Shown one piece after another: positions 1-12,206 of a stretch of DNA of 64,000 nucleotides; within the stretch, counting starts at the first letter, position 1; the number at the start of each line of letters is the position of its first letter. The stretch comes from Diorhabda sublineata (taxonomy: Eukaryota > Arthropoda > Insecta > Coleoptera > Chrysomelidae). The DNA lies in the NCBI RefSeq assembly GCF_026230105.1, contig NC_079478.1:25683653-25747652 (forward strand), in the 5' to 3' direction. The notes under the pieces were generated by a model. The model was not told where the DNA came from and did not search any database. It saw only the letters and a list, made by a program, of their open reading frames with translations. The translations under genes and the position numbers were made by a program.

Positions 1-1371
1 AATCAATTATACTAGTGCTCATTTGAAATTTTTTATCGCCTTTATCATTTTATCCGCTATCATGTCCATTATCATAAAATTGTTTCAATTATCTGAATGA
101 TATTGATTAAGGGGACCGTATATACAAAGGAAAGTTTCTAGTTTGTGTTGTAACAGTTGTCAGGACAAATGGTAGATATGTACTTATGAATTGTAAAGTA
201 TGTTTGCTTTCTTTTGTGATAATTTCAAAATCAATAGAATTAATAAAAATTCATATTAACGTTCCCATTACGAATTATTGCTTTTTGCGAGTATTGTCGA
301 GCAGACACTCGTATATCTACGGAAATTATAATATTGCGATGTTGATTACGGCTCGAAATATGTGACTGATGGTTTGCAATCCTGGTGGTGCGAACACAAT
401 TACATTACGCCGACTAGTGCTGTATACCAAAATCTACGCACCTTGTATATTGAATAAACATCTATTTCAGATATATACTATTCTATATTTTTTCACCATT
501 CACAGCATGTACTCTATGTACTCTGGTCCTTTCTTGTCCCATCATTCCCTTTTGTATAATAAAGTTGCTACTTTAATTTCTCACGTCATTTAATGCCCAT
601 TTTTATTTCGATTCACAATTCTTCGAAGATTTGCTTTAGTTTAATTGATATGATTTTCTCATGTTTCCTTACTTTCTCAACTTTCCACTTGCCGGTTTCC
701 ATCGTTTCTCAGTTCTTCTCTTACTGTTATATCTACTACTTTGCCAGCTAGTTTATGTAATTCTGGGATTGAAGCAATCAAACAAGTGTTTCCAGTTTTT
801 CAATTTTTCAATATATATTCTCAGTCTCCAAACACTGAAACTGCGGCCAAAGTAAAAAGATGTATAAAAGTACAACAATATTGAATATCACTTATATTAA
901 TTAATTGAGAATAGTGGTAACTTGATTTTTTTTATCTTAAAAATTATCAATATATCCTTAATATTTAGTGTGGATCATCCTCAAATTGAGCGTAAGTCAA
1001 TTTTCCAATATATTTTAGGATACACATGCTCTACACATGGTTTGAGTTTTTATCTCATTGCTCCATTTATGAAGGGAAAGATACTTCACGAAAGCTTGGA
1101 TTTATAGTTTAATGAGAGTTCTCAATTCCCAAAATTTCCTGCAATGCCCAATATACTAGTTATCCTTTTCCTGAATATGCTGTTTATCATAGACAAACAG
1201 ATACTATAATCAATTAAGAAACAAAACAGAAACTAAACATCAGAATGTAAAACATTTTTCCTCACCATAAGTACGATAAATATGATAGTATATTGTTTAT
1301 TTGTTGTTGTTTTTTATTGTATGTCATGTATGTCATGAAGGAAGTAATATTTAATCAATTACTTTGTTATA
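1..1371. other. Unassigned AT-rich DNA
   Basis: No gene, RNA or transposon is recognised here. Short open frames of 60-75 codons occur at 369-593, 661-855 and 922-1107. They encode hydrophobic, low-complexity peptides typical of AT-rich noncoding DNA, match no family I know, and have no convincing splice or promoter context. Confidence 0.6.
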
Positions 1372-1600
1372 ATTGTGACGCAGACATCACAGTATTTAAA
1401 ACATAGACTGAAAGATAATCGATATGATAAAAAAAAGCTGCAAAAACAAATTCAATTATAAGTATTAAAAAACTCTTGAAATGGAATCAAATACACGAAA
1501 AAGAGAATTTTTAAAGATGGTTCACATTCATAAGAACAAGAAAGCTATTAATAATAATAAAAATGATTTGAGTGAAATTTATAGCACCTTTTTGATATAA
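1372..1600 (+). pseudogene. Penelope-like element, GIY-YIG endonuclease fragment
   Basis: The plus strand encodes a piece of the C-terminal GIY-YIG endonuclease domain of a Penelope-like retroelement. From 1381 one frame reads QTSQYLKHRLKDNRYDKK, the part that follows the YIGQT motif. In a shifted frame comes the segment ESNTRKREFLKMVHIHKN, the downstream helix with its typical E-F-L-x-M-x-H-I motif, ending at TAA 1598-1600. The preceding NCDA is present, but the VYIG bases are missing and a frameshift splits the domain. No reverse transcriptase was recognised upstream. The same motifs appear on the minus strand at 33.0-33.2 kb. Assignment is from motif recognition only. Confidence 0.65.
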
Positions 1601-4352
1601 TGATATAACATTACAATTTGCATAAATGAAAATGAAATCAGAATAGAATAGAGATCTGTTTTATCAAAGAAAATTAATTTGCCCTCTTCGATTGAAATAA
1701 ATTTTAGATGAACAATCCGTTGTTGTATCTAAACATTATAATGATTTATTTTCGGTTTTTACTCCGGAAGAGTATTACATAGAACATGAGATCGAACTTA
1801 GCGAACTGCAGTGTCACAACTCACAATAAGCCCACTATAAATAAGCGTTTAGTCTACGGTGGTTGACATTTAGATTAATATTCTAAGCAACAGCAAGCGA
1901 TCGGATCCAATATCTACTCAGTGTTACCCTCAGAAAAAATAATTCATAGACTCTGATTTTTCTGATAATTTGATAGCCTTATATAAAGAGTTTAAAAGTA
2001 GGATTTGCGATAAATTTGATCTATCAGCTGAATAAACTTCTTTACACACCTAGGCATCTAAAATGTTGATGTTTGCTTGTTCCGTATTTTTTCAAGTGCA
2101 TTCAACCACAATCCATAAAGAGAGGTGCAAATTAGATATTCTTCCCCTCGTTATATCTCACATGTTATCATGAGACCTATATCTAATGACCAAGGCCACA
2201 ACGAAATACTGATTGATTAAACTGCTTCTTGGAAAAACTCCAATGTAAAATTAACTTGTGAAGGTCACTAATTCAAATATGTCTATCTAGTTGTTCTTCT
2301 ACAAATATCAGGCGCGACTGAACAATATAGTTATGAGAAGATGAGTACGTTGTCACGTCATTTTGCCAATCGGCAACAAGTACAGAAGTCTCAATGGAAG
2401 GTGGCACTAATCAGGGTCTCTATATACATAGATCAAAGGCTTTTTCATATTCTGTACTTTCTTATTTTCGTCATGACTGTAATTCATGCACAGTTAACAC
2501 GTTGGGCAATTTTGCCATAGAATAAACCATTATCTCAATAGATCACTGTACCTGTTGACGATACGAACTTGATGATAATTTTGACGCCATCGAAGTTAAG
2601 TGATTTTGTTACGCTTAATACATATAGAGGAAGAATAAAGTTAGGATTTCTGTCGAGGGTATCATGTATTATTGAACCAAACTTCCATGTTTGTTCGAGT
2701 ATATACCATTTATTATTTTACTCGGATGTAGTGCCAAATTTAGAAAACCAGGTAATAACAATAGTGACAGCAACTATCGTCTCGAATATCAATATGCATG
2801 ATAAATTTTTGTAGATATAGAGCGTGTACTCGTTATTCAAATACAGAGAACGAATGTAAAACTTTCCTCCCTTCAAACTAAAACAAACGAGTTTTATATA
2901 AAAATATTTTGTTGTGAACATGGTAAAAGATAAAATGTTGTTGCTACAAACCTAACGTCAAGGAATTATTACTTCTGGTATGAGACGTTCAATATTTTTT
3001 AGAAATTTCTTAGATATTTGCCATGTAATTTAGAGAAATTGTATAAATGAAATAACGAGGATAATACTGGATTCAGCTTTCACCAATGTTAACTCAGATT
3101 GTTAATAAACAAAACAGTAAATTATTCTGGTAATTTTAAGATTTCCTCAATATACAGGTGAAATAATTCGTCTTGCAAAATTCTCCAAATTTGGAAATTA
3201 TTTGGAAACTAAATCACTAAGGAGTTATTTGTGTTCACAATTTATCGATAATCTTGTAGCATTGGCCCTCAGTTACAAACTATTTTATTCGGTACATTAT
3301 TCTTACGTCAATCTGTAGTTTTGATTTAGCTTGAAGGTAGACCTGTTTCCTTCTGAAGTTGAAAGCTACACATTATTTATTATATAATAAAACACTTAGA
3401 GTTGCAAAGACATTGGAGCCTGCAGATCAAAGGCTCTATTTTCAGACAGAAAGAGAACTGAAAGAATAGTAAATTTTGTTAATGTTTCATTCAAAATTCA
3501 AAAGGTAATTCTAATAGATATATCAATGAATATCAATAGATAATACAATGAAGATATTAGGCGTCGGTTCGGTTAGACCAGTATACGAGTTAATCAGAAT
3601 TTTTTTTTTTTCTAGTACATCCGTTACATTGAATGATTCCGACGTTACTCCGAAGCCCTCTAGATGACTAAAGATGCTAACTACCTACGAAAAATCTTTA
3701 GGTGTTATTCGATGTTTTGTAGAAAATACTTATTCATTCATTCGGAAAGTCAACATTAAAGTAGGATCTGGCTTTAACGTTATTTAAAAGAATATGTTCC
3801 TTGCTTACGCTAGTATAAGAATTAAAGTCAAAGGTCTGTGAGGATACACAGACGACGACGTATACTGTAAGAATAAAACAGAACAATAAATCCATTTATT
3901 ATAGATGGATCTGCAGAAGGCAGACTACCTTATGTAGTGACCATTTAACAAACTGGGGATACATTAGAATATACAAACAGATTGATAAAAGCAGTCTAAA
4001 GAAAATATTAAATAATTATTAAATAGGCAAAGTGTACTTACCCTAATATATTTCCAGCTTTCGAATACTCATGTATTCATTGCCTGGGACTGAAATTATG
4101 GTCAAGGTAATATTAAAATATGTACTTATAAAAGTATAGCAATAATAAAAATTAATTCTATTAATCAGTTAAGAAACCTCAAGTTTATTGATTACGAGTG
4201 TTATAAAAATCGTTGATAATTTTCATAAGTTAGATTATGAATGACATTAAATTTTAATAGACTACATCTTACTGTTTGGAGCTGAATATTTATTGGTTCG
4301 ATTATGAATGACATCATATTTTATAGGTTATAAAAATAGATGTCTAAAGCAT
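1601..4352. other. Unassigned AT-rich DNA
   Basis: No family is recognised in this 2.75 kb. There is a TATA-like string near 1831 (ctataaataag), a poly-T run at about 3600-3612, and weak open frames at 2569-2814 (plus) and 2718-2921 (minus). These frames overlap each other and have no recognisable domains. Confidence 0.55.
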
Positions 4353-4613
4353 TTGAAATTGGGAAGTTGACTCCGAGACTTCGACGAGTGAACAAGTGCG
4401 AGAGTGAAGTGCAGTGAAAGCGGACTCAGGTAGTCAGGTGAGACCCTGATAAAATTTTCTTTTCTTTGCAAGTAGCTGTGCTTTCACACAGCCTTTTATT
4501 TATGATGAAAGAAAATACTTCTACTTACTTATCAGTACGGCTTAACATTTTCTTTTTAGGTAATTTCCAGGTACCCAAGCAAAATAGGAAAACCAAGACA
4601 GAGAATAACAGGC

Positions 4614-6010
4614 ATGGAGCCTGAAAACTCCAAAAATAGGGAGAAACCCTACGACAGAGTATTGTCGATAAAACGACAAGATGAAGAGAAAATAATTGAG
4701 TTGTCAAAAATTATAACTAAACAACAAGCTGAATATGAATTATTGATAAAGACGATGGGACAACAAATTAAATCCCTTGAAGAGAAGATTAAAAATTCTG
4801 AAGAGAGAGAGACTGGAAAAAATAAGCTTATTGGGGCCCTAAAGGAATATAATCATGAACTAAAAGCCGAAAACGAATCATTTGAAAGAAAAATAGAAGA
4901 GATGGAAAGAAATCTAACTCCAGAAGGAGTAGACAAAACAAAAACAAAATGAACGAAGGAACACAAAATGAAGACTGCCCCATAGAAGGAGACTATATGG
5001 AAGTGAAGAATAAAAAAAGAGAAAGAAACCAGAGAGACAATCTTCAGAGGAAGAAGATATATCAACGGACAAACAAGTCCAAGAAGAATTGGAAAAGATA
5101 AGACGAGAAGAACAAAGAAAACAGACAAAACCGGAGAGAAGGCTACCTCCGATAATACTAGTCCCCACTAATGTAGACAGCACTACGCAAACAGCTAGTG
5201 CAAAGGAAAATCGATGCCCAGTGTAAAATGGGAATACACATAGGGAAAATAACGATGGCGACAAAAGAAGACTTCAACAGAATGAAGATGCTCCTGAGCG
5301 AGTATAAGGAGATTGAGTGGTATACGTACCTATTCAACGAAGAAAAAGAGAGGAAGCTTGTCATAAAAGGACTGGCTGTTAACACTCCAGTGTCAGAAGT
5401 AGAGGAAGAACTGAGGGAAAATGGATTAAGACCAAAAAAAGTATGACAGCTGACAAGTCGTAGACAAAGAAACGAGGACAACACCCGAAAACTACTACCT
5501 ATATACATGGTAGTAATCGAACCCGCAGAAGAACCAGCTTATAAGAAGTTGAGATACCTATGCCACACAAAAATAAGTGTGGTAGAACAAAAAAGGCACG
5601 ACGGACCTGTACAATGTTACATATGTCAGGGATTTCACCACGGACAAAGCACGTGCAACATGGACGTGCACCGCGTGAGATGCGCGGGAGCGCATAGAGC
5701 GGCGGAATGCACGCTCAACAAGACCGAAAAACCAAATTACAGGAACTGCGGAGGAGAATACCCCGCAAACTACAAGGGGTGCCCAAAACACCCAAAAAAG
5801 ATGGAAAACAAACCAGCTAAGAGCACTACGCAAACAGGACGCGATTACGTACAAGCTGCTAAGAAAACGACAACGACAGAAGAAGGAACGTCCGAGCTAC
5901 TGAGTGTGCTGCAGAACATAGACACTCATAGCAACACTCATTGCCCAACAGGTTTCACAGAAGTAACCCACAAGAGGATACCCCCCGACACGGTAACTCT
6001 GCATTTATAA
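4614..6010 (+). pseudogene. Non-LTR retrotransposon ORF1 (gag-like, zinc-knuckle) with frameshifts
   Basis: ORF1 proteins of Jockey-clade elements bind element RNA. The ATG at 4614 opens a 112-codon frame rich in K and E that looks like a coiled coil. Frameshifts after about 4940, 5030 and 5190 move the reading frame. From 5198 the frame contains the region preceding the knuckles (YLFNEEKERKLVIKGL) seen in PRE_C2HC-type gags, then a stop at 5444-5446. The same frame resumes through the zinc knuckles at about 5615-5790. Knuckle 1 is intact (CX2CX4HX4C, starting CYIC). Knuckle 2 has R for its first cysteine, and knuckle 3 has Y for a cysteine and for the histidine. The product cannot be functional as read. 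Confidence 0.85.
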
Positions 6011-6120
6011 GCAAATATAGAGTTATACAACGGGGACAGCTAAAGAGAAGGCGAAGGACCACTCGGATTAGATCTTTTCTTGCCGAAGAAGGTTGGAAGA
6101 GGTTTACCCGAGGCAGCGAA

Positions 6121-6139
6121 ACACACACACACACACACA
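6121..6139. repeat. (AC)n microsatellite
   Basis: About nine and a half AC units lie inside the non-LTR element, 3' of ORF1. The (GT)n tail of the same element at 6384-6399 is the complementary dinucleotide. Confidence 0.95.
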
Positions 6140-6383
6140 TTAAGACGTCCAGACCAAGAAGCCAAGAGTGTATAGCCAACAGGTTAATCTCTTAACAAAA
6201 AGATAAGACAGAATCTCCCATAGATCTCAGGGGAGAGGAAGGAGTCTACGCGCGAAACTGCGACGCGAAAGAGGATGAGGACCTGTCGAAATGACAGGGG
6301 GTGGTGGAATATCCTTCTTCGCACCCACTCGTAGATTTATCCGGGGGTGGATGCTTAGAGGGACGGGCTCGTCTCAGGGGACA

Positions 6384-6399
6384 GTGTGTGTGTGTGTGT
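6384..6399. repeat. (GT)n tail of the non-LTR element
   Basis: Eight GT units lie directly before the right copy of the TTGAAATTGG target-site duplication. The position fits a 3' microsatellite tail generated during target-primed reverse transcription. Confidence 0.8.
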
Positions 6400-6814
6400 T
6401 GAAATTGGCAGTTACAAAATTTCAATTCGTTTGGGGAAATTGATATGCTATTGAATTCGAATGTGTTTTGGCAAGTGTTATGTGTCGGCAAAAAAATAGG
6501 TAAAAATTCACTAGTGTCGCAAAATGATATGTTTGGCTTATTTGTTGCGGGTAATAGGTATAACAGTGATAACATGAGAATGTGGAATACTGCAATCCAT
6601 TATTAAACTATTTAATTACAGAAAATAATTTGAATAATAGCGACGAATAACTAAATGAATCGGTAGTGAAATTTTGGAAGATATAAGAGATTCGAGAAAA
6701 GCTAGTATTGTCGCAGTTCGAAGTCCCAAGTTATTGGGTGCTAATCAAGTACTATGATGTAGAAATATTACTTGAGTCGTGTAATCTTCAAATAAATGTT
6801 ATAGTGCGTATATA

Positions 6815-8294
6815 CAGGGTGAGTAGGGAGGAGCGCATCAAACTCTAGGAGTATATTATACACGTGAAAATAATGTAAAAAAACTCCTATGATCTTATCC
6901 GATTTTCATTTGTTTTTAAGTTATAGCATATTAACAAATAAACAAATTATCACATAAAAATTTTCTTAATCATAGCGTTCTTTCAAAAAATACCGCCATT
7001 GATTTCTAAACATTTTCTGCTTCGTCTACGAAGAGCTTTTGCTGCTCTCTCAATTCATTCATTTCTCTCTTTTTTAATATGGGCTGCAGTATTCTCAATT
7101 CGTCCAATTAGTGCATCCCGTGTATCCACTTTTATTTTGTAGACTTCATTTCTCATCCAGCCCCATAAACAAAAATCTAGTACTGTGAGGTCTGGAGATC
7201 TGGCAAGCCAAATAATGGGACCTCCACGACTAATCCAACGCCCTGAAAAATGTTGCTTGACCTGACGAGCGACATGTGCAGGAGCTCAATCGTGCTGATA
7301 GTACATCTGCATTCTAATATTTACAGGAACATCCTCTAGTAGGCCTTGTAATTGATTTTGTGAAAAATTTAGGTGGTTGTCTCCTGTGAGACGATTCTCC
7401 AAAATGAAAGGGCCAATTAAATAACTGTCAACTATACCACACCACACGTTAATTGAGAACCGATGTTGAAAATTGCTTACGACTGTTGCGTGGGGATTTT
7501 CGTCCCACCATACATGATAGTTACGAGTACTATTGATCACATCCATCACGGGTAAATGCAGCTTCATCCGTAAAGAGTATTCTCGATACAACACGATGAT
7601 TATTATTTATCCACCGACAAAACTCCATACGGTTATCATAATCCTCTGGTTGTAGGTGCTGTACTCTCTGTACGTGATAAGGATATAAGCCTTGTTCGTC
7701 GAGTGTGTTTATCACCCTTTTTTGTGGAATTCCCACAGTGGCAATACACCGTGAGCTAGTAGTTGCATCTTCTTCTACTAGATACAGAATATTTTTTACT
7801 TCTACCAAACCTTGTCGAGTAGCGTGCTCAGATGATATGTTAGCACTGGGAAGCTTACCAGTCTCGCACTATTTGTTAAAATAAATACGTTTTTATCAGG
7901 ATATCTTTGGTGTGGAAAACGTTGACGATATTCTTCAGCAGTAGTTGTAGCATTTCGATTATAGAAACCATAAACAAACACCATATTTGCATATTCTAAA
8001 TTTGAATGATTATCTGGAATTTTTCAACACTAACAATCACATAAATTCGAAATTAAACGTTCAGTTACTGTTCACTGTAAGTTCATCACAACGTCAAAAT
8101 TATCAAATGCCTTTGAGCCTCGAACATGGCATACTTTGATAATGTTAAAATTCAGATATAAGGGGAAAGCTAGATGAAACTTTTTAATAACTCTATACCT
8201 TGAAAACAAATGAAAATTGGATGAGAACATATGAGTTTTTTACATTATTTTTACAAACACCTAGAGTTTGGTGCGCTCCTTCCGACTCACCCTA
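6815..8294 (-). mobile_element. Tc1/mariner-superfamily transposon with long TIRs, defective
   Basis: A 1.48-kb DNA transposon has imperfect terminal inverted repeats of about 115 bp (6815 to about 6928, and about 8180-8294). They start CAGGGTGAG on the left and TAGGGTGAG on the right, each flanked by TA, the duplication typical of this superfamily. Both ends share AGGAGCGCA, AAACTCTAGG and TTTTCATTTG in the same order. A minus-strand transposase relic fills the interior. The spacing of the acidic residues suggests a DD37D-like lineage rather than classical DD34D mariner. Confidence 0.92.
6985..7984 (-). pseudogene. Mariner-superfamily transposase (DDE), broken by two frameshifts and two stops
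   Basis: The transposase would cut and paste the surrounding element. From ATG 7982-7984 the N-terminus has the helix-turn-helix motif EEYRQRFPHQRYPDKN found in insect transposases of this group. A frameshift near 7805 leads to the frame with EEDATTSSRCIATVGIPQKR and then the first catalytic Asp in LFTDEAAFTRDG. A one-base insertion near 7555 shifts to the frame with HVWWDENPHATVV. The second Asp is in YYQHD, immediately followed by a TGA (7286-7288) replacing glycine. The third Asp is in SPDLTVLDFCLWG, 37 residues further on. Another TGA lies near 7050. All three catalytic residues are still encoded. Confidence 0.92.
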
Positions 8295-10379
8295 TATAAG
8301 TTAAGTATTGTACAAATGTGTAAAATACCGAAGTAAATAAATTTCTCCAGTCTAAAAGTCTTAGGTGTTTTCATGATTAGAAACGTATTGGTAAAGACAT
8401 GGAAGTCATAATAAATTTAATTGGATGAATTATTTCATTGGAGCGATTCAAAGAGCACATTTGCGTGAATCGAATGAATCTTCGACTTGCAGAGTAAGTG
8501 AAATCCAATCGCTCACTCCAACGGATAGTTGACATTATGTACTGTCTAAATAGAACCCAACCGATGCAATGCACTATCCAGAGGAATCACACCAAAAAAC
8601 TAGTTCGAAAACAGTCTCATGTGACTTTGAGTGATAAAACTGAAGAAGTATAAGAGAAATTCCTGAAATTAAGTTTAGAGCAATGGAAAATTATTCTAAG
8701 TGTAATAGAACTTGTAGCGAAATTGTAGACACAAATTTATCATTTATGAAAATAGGTTGGGATCTTAGTTACATTGTGAGGTTTACAAAAATTATTAAGT
8801 CCAAAAAACATGGAAGGAATGAGTTGACGTCCTTCCTGTTAGATATAGAGATGATTCGATCAAGTTGTTAATAGCACAGGATAAAATGATTAAAGAATAA
8901 AAAGAAATTAAAAACCAATTTTTTGAAAACAATTTGATAAGGGTATGTGGAAGAATAAGGAAACTGCAATGCAAATAATCATCCGATCATTCTTTTCGAA
9001 GACCATACTTTATACGATTCAATTGATGATAGAATACAAAGAATCAATGCAATGGAGAGATAAAAATTTGCTTTGTTTGACACGCGAAAAATTGTTGCCG
9101 ATGTCAAGGCTCAATAGTTGTAAAAAAATAAAAACTTGTGTAACATGTTTAAAGTAAAATATTTGATGTACGATTAACCCAAAGTATGATTGATAAGTAA
9201 CTTATCATTCTCTTCTAATGTGAGTACATATTTCGGGAGTCAGACAAATTGAAAACGATTGACTCACTAGAGAAACTGAGAAGATTAGATTGGATCGTGA
9301 CGACTATGGAATATACCGAGTTGTCAAAGTATTGACAAAGTATTATTATTGAAATTCGAAAAGGCATTTACCAACAGGGGAAACTTAAAAGAAGAGGTCA
9401 CCGGTTTGAAGGCCAATTAATTTGGTCTATGATAGCGCCTATGAACATCAATAATTATCTTATAACCACTATTTTTATTCAATTAATAATCAAATATGAA
9501 GTCCAACAATTGGTTTAATAATACTATGATGCAGCAATACCTGTTTTTCATATTTTCCTTGCCTATATAATTGCTTTAATCCCTTAATTAAATATGTATT
9601 GAGAAACCTTTTCCCATTTTCCCTTATATTCAAAACGAATAAGAGTTTTATAAAGCAAAAAAAAGTCGAAAAGAAACCACCTGAAAAATAAATTAGATAA
9701 AATACATTGTACTTACAAATAAAAATAACAAAATCCTATATTCGAAACTATAAACCGTCATTTTTCGATTACATTAGACATCCGCCGTCATAAAGCCAGT
9801 TCTGATGGAAATTCGTTGTCCAGAGCTCAACTATGAGCTTGAGATCTGAGCCTGAATTTCACCTCCTAAATCTCTAAACGAAATCGACTACCTACATACG
9901 AATGTGAATTTGATTGGTATAGTTACGAGAAAAAATATTTTATCATCATTTTTTCGAGTGATTAAGTATTCAATTATGAACTGGTCGTGAAATAAATAAT
10001 CATAATAAGTCATTAATTGTGTATTTTTCCACTAATCAGTCAACTCATTATGAGTTTCCTCTGTTGATCAGTCATATTTGAAATAATAATGTGAAATGGA
10101 ACTTTATGAAAAACTGACGAAAAAATGCCAAATGAGTATCCATTTGGAATAATTGAGAACATATTTTATATTTGACTCCCCCGAAATCCTAAATCATGAG
10201 TGGATTGAATATAATTTTTCACTTCCCTTTTTTGAACCCATTGCCTCGCATCTACAGTATTCACCAAATAATCTGTGATTATTTGGGCTGCCTTAGCCAA
10301 TTTCGCAATTTGCTGCATTTTTCGATGCATTTTTCCTGCAGAAAAGTTTTTACTTTCCAAACTCTAATAACTGTTTAGT
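8295..10379. other. Unassigned AT-rich DNA
   Basis: No recognisable gene or element lies here. Open frames at 8377-8574 (minus), 8683-8871 (plus), 8945-9157 (plus) and 10166-10360 (minus) encode peptides I cannot place, and they have no coherent domain content. Confidence 0.5.
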
Positions 10380-10700
10380 CAAAGGGTTGATTTATGGTTT
10401 TTAACATTTCCAAGTGACCAATGTACTTTATACATTGCAATGGTATCAATGCAAACCATGTCGGGTTGAAATGTTTTTGCGACATTCGATTAGCGACGAA
10501 AATTTAAACCTCAGATTTCCTCGAATAACCAAAATATACAGCTTGACTCCCACCATTTACATTTCGACATACTTCTTTCGTTATTTCTAAAATTTGAAAA
10601 TCGGATATCTGGATGACATTTGTTCAGTTGTCTAATGCCCCATAATTGAGCACGAAATATAAATAATAGAATGTACATTATTCCACTACACACTTTGACC
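10380..10700 (-). pseudogene. Possible Jockey-like reverse transcriptase C-terminal scrap
   Basis: The minus strand reads FRAQLWGIRQLNKCHPDI, then in other frames MSQKHFN. These resemble the Y-G-x-Q-L-W-G motif after the RT thumb and the later S-Q-K-x-F-x-R-L segment of Jockey-clade ORF2. The fragment is heavily frameshifted and the match is short, so it could be chance. A protein search allowing frameshifts would decide. Confidence 0.33.
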
Positions 10701-10849
10701 AACAAGTTTCGAATTTAATCAGCTTCTTCAGTACATGTACCGCTTTCCGTTTCACAGGTACAACAGTATAATCTTTGGAAATTTGGAATTAGGTAGATAA
10801 TCTAGTAATGAGATGCTGAAGTCACTTAGAAATCTTCAAGAAAAAAATG

Positions 10850-11290
10850 ATATACTGTTATGTTTGGAGCAGCGAAATGCACTGCATTTGTAACAAAACG
10901 ATCTTAACATAACCTAACAGCTGTCAGTTGCTGGTATTTGGTACATAGACATTTCTGTCATTCTTATATAGACTTTAGTTTTCTTTTTCGTCAACTATTG
11001 TTCGATGTTAGAACGGTCTGTCAGTATGTAGTGTTCCTGAATGTTATAAGAAAAATTCGTTCCTCTACTGTTACAAGTACCATTTTCCGGTGATTGAAAT
11101 ATACTGTCATTTTTACAACAACGAGAGATACTGAATTTGTAACAGAAGGTGATAGCTGTCGTTTGCTACCTTATGGTGCATAGGAACTTCTTATCTAGCA
11201 TTGTCCCTCTACTTATTAAATAGCAATATCTTGCATTAATACTCAGTTTTCTTCTCATAAGCTTTTGTCTGATGTAAGAACAGTTTTCCA
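10850..11290. repeat. Diverged tandem duplication, period about 245 bp
   Basis: Segment A (about 10850-11022) and segment B (about 11097-11288) share the same ordered blocks: atatactgt, cactgcatttgtaac / actgaatttgtaac, tagctgtc-like / agctgtcagtt, gcatagg / acatagac, then cagttttctt / tagttttctt and gatgt(t)agaac. Neither copy encodes a recognisable protein. The copies are clearly diverged, so this is an old duplication or two copies of an unknown interspersed repeat. Confidence 0.6.
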
Positions 11291-12206
11291 ATATCCACAA
11301 TACATTTCTTTTGCGTGTATTTCGGTTACAGCCTTCTGATCTCGATACTAGTGATTTGGTGTAAGCAAGCTGGTTTTCATTCCATTTTTAGGCCTGTATA
11401 ATTTTGAGAAACTTATTCTGTCCATGAAACATATTATTCAATTTAATTTTATTCCTATGATCTAGACAATTATTTGATACTCTGTTTTTCAGCAACCTAT
11501 CTGATAACTTATTTATGATCTGTTATATGTGTGCTATATTCACAGTAGACATACCATATTTTAGTCTCCCCTGTTTTTATTTATAATTAGCACAATTTTT
11601 TTTTTCAAGTTTCGAGTGTTGTTTTGTAAAATTCATTCACTCAAAAACTGAATCGGCTCAATAACTTTCTGTATCAGATCAATATCTCGATACATTCGAC
11701 TTTTCAGTTAAGTACAAAACAAACACTCATCACCTAAGCGCATATCATGAGTATGATGTTACTCTGTTTATGTATGCAGAATCCCTCAGATGTTATATCT
11801 GTGACCATCTTCAAGTTCTTGTCTGCGTACAAAGCGCTCTGGTACTCTTGAATTATCATATTTAACCTCATGGGAATTTTAATGGGATGCTATAAATCTC
11901 ACTTCAAGTTCTAGGTTAACTTGTCATTTGCTTTGGCTTACAATGAAAATATTTTGAGATGGAAAGCTACTTTGTGCAGATGGTGAGCTGCGCCATATTG
12001 CTTTCCGGTTCCACCTCCTTGTTTGACTAGTCATATAGTTCTTAAAAAACGCAATCGTAGTCGAATCATATACACTCCATATCAGTGTGAGGTGTGAAGG
12101 TATGAATAATCATAATCTTCACCCTAGTATCTTCTATTCATAAATATTTGTTTTCTATTGTTGTGTTAATTGTTGCTCAATTTTATAATAACTGAACTCA
12201 ACGAAA
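11291..12206. other. Unassigned DNA
   Basis: This is AT-rich sequence in which I see no gene, inverted repeat or family motif. Confidence 0.5.

Larger units (their letters stand above)
4369..6398 (+). mobile_element. Jockey-like non-LTR retrotransposon copy with ORF1 only, flanked by target-site duplications
   Basis: The element is bounded by near-identical flanks: TTGAAATTGGGAAGTT at 4353-4368 and TTGAAATTGGCAGTT at 6399-6413, which I read as a target-site duplication. Its 5' end is a purine-rich leader (gcgagagtgaagtgcagtg, about 4400) like the internal-promoter leaders of Jockey-clade elements. A gag-type ORF1 follows, then a GC-richer untranslated stretch at about 6190-6380, and it ends in (GT)n at 6384-6399. 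No endonuclease or reverse transcriptase ORF2 lies between ORF1 and the tail, so this is an ORF2-less copy, either deleted or naturally non-autonomous. An internal (AC)n run lies at 6121-6139. Boundaries are inferred from the repeats. Confidence 0.8.

Noticed and set aside
1825..1900. TATA-like string followed by a possible initiator
   Set aside because: TATA-like words are frequent in AT-rich DNA and no coding sequence follows.
4853..5508. Overlapping minus-strand frames rich in S, F, L and V opposite the non-LTR ORF1
   Set aside because: They are antisense shadows of the K/E-rich ORF1 on the plus strand.
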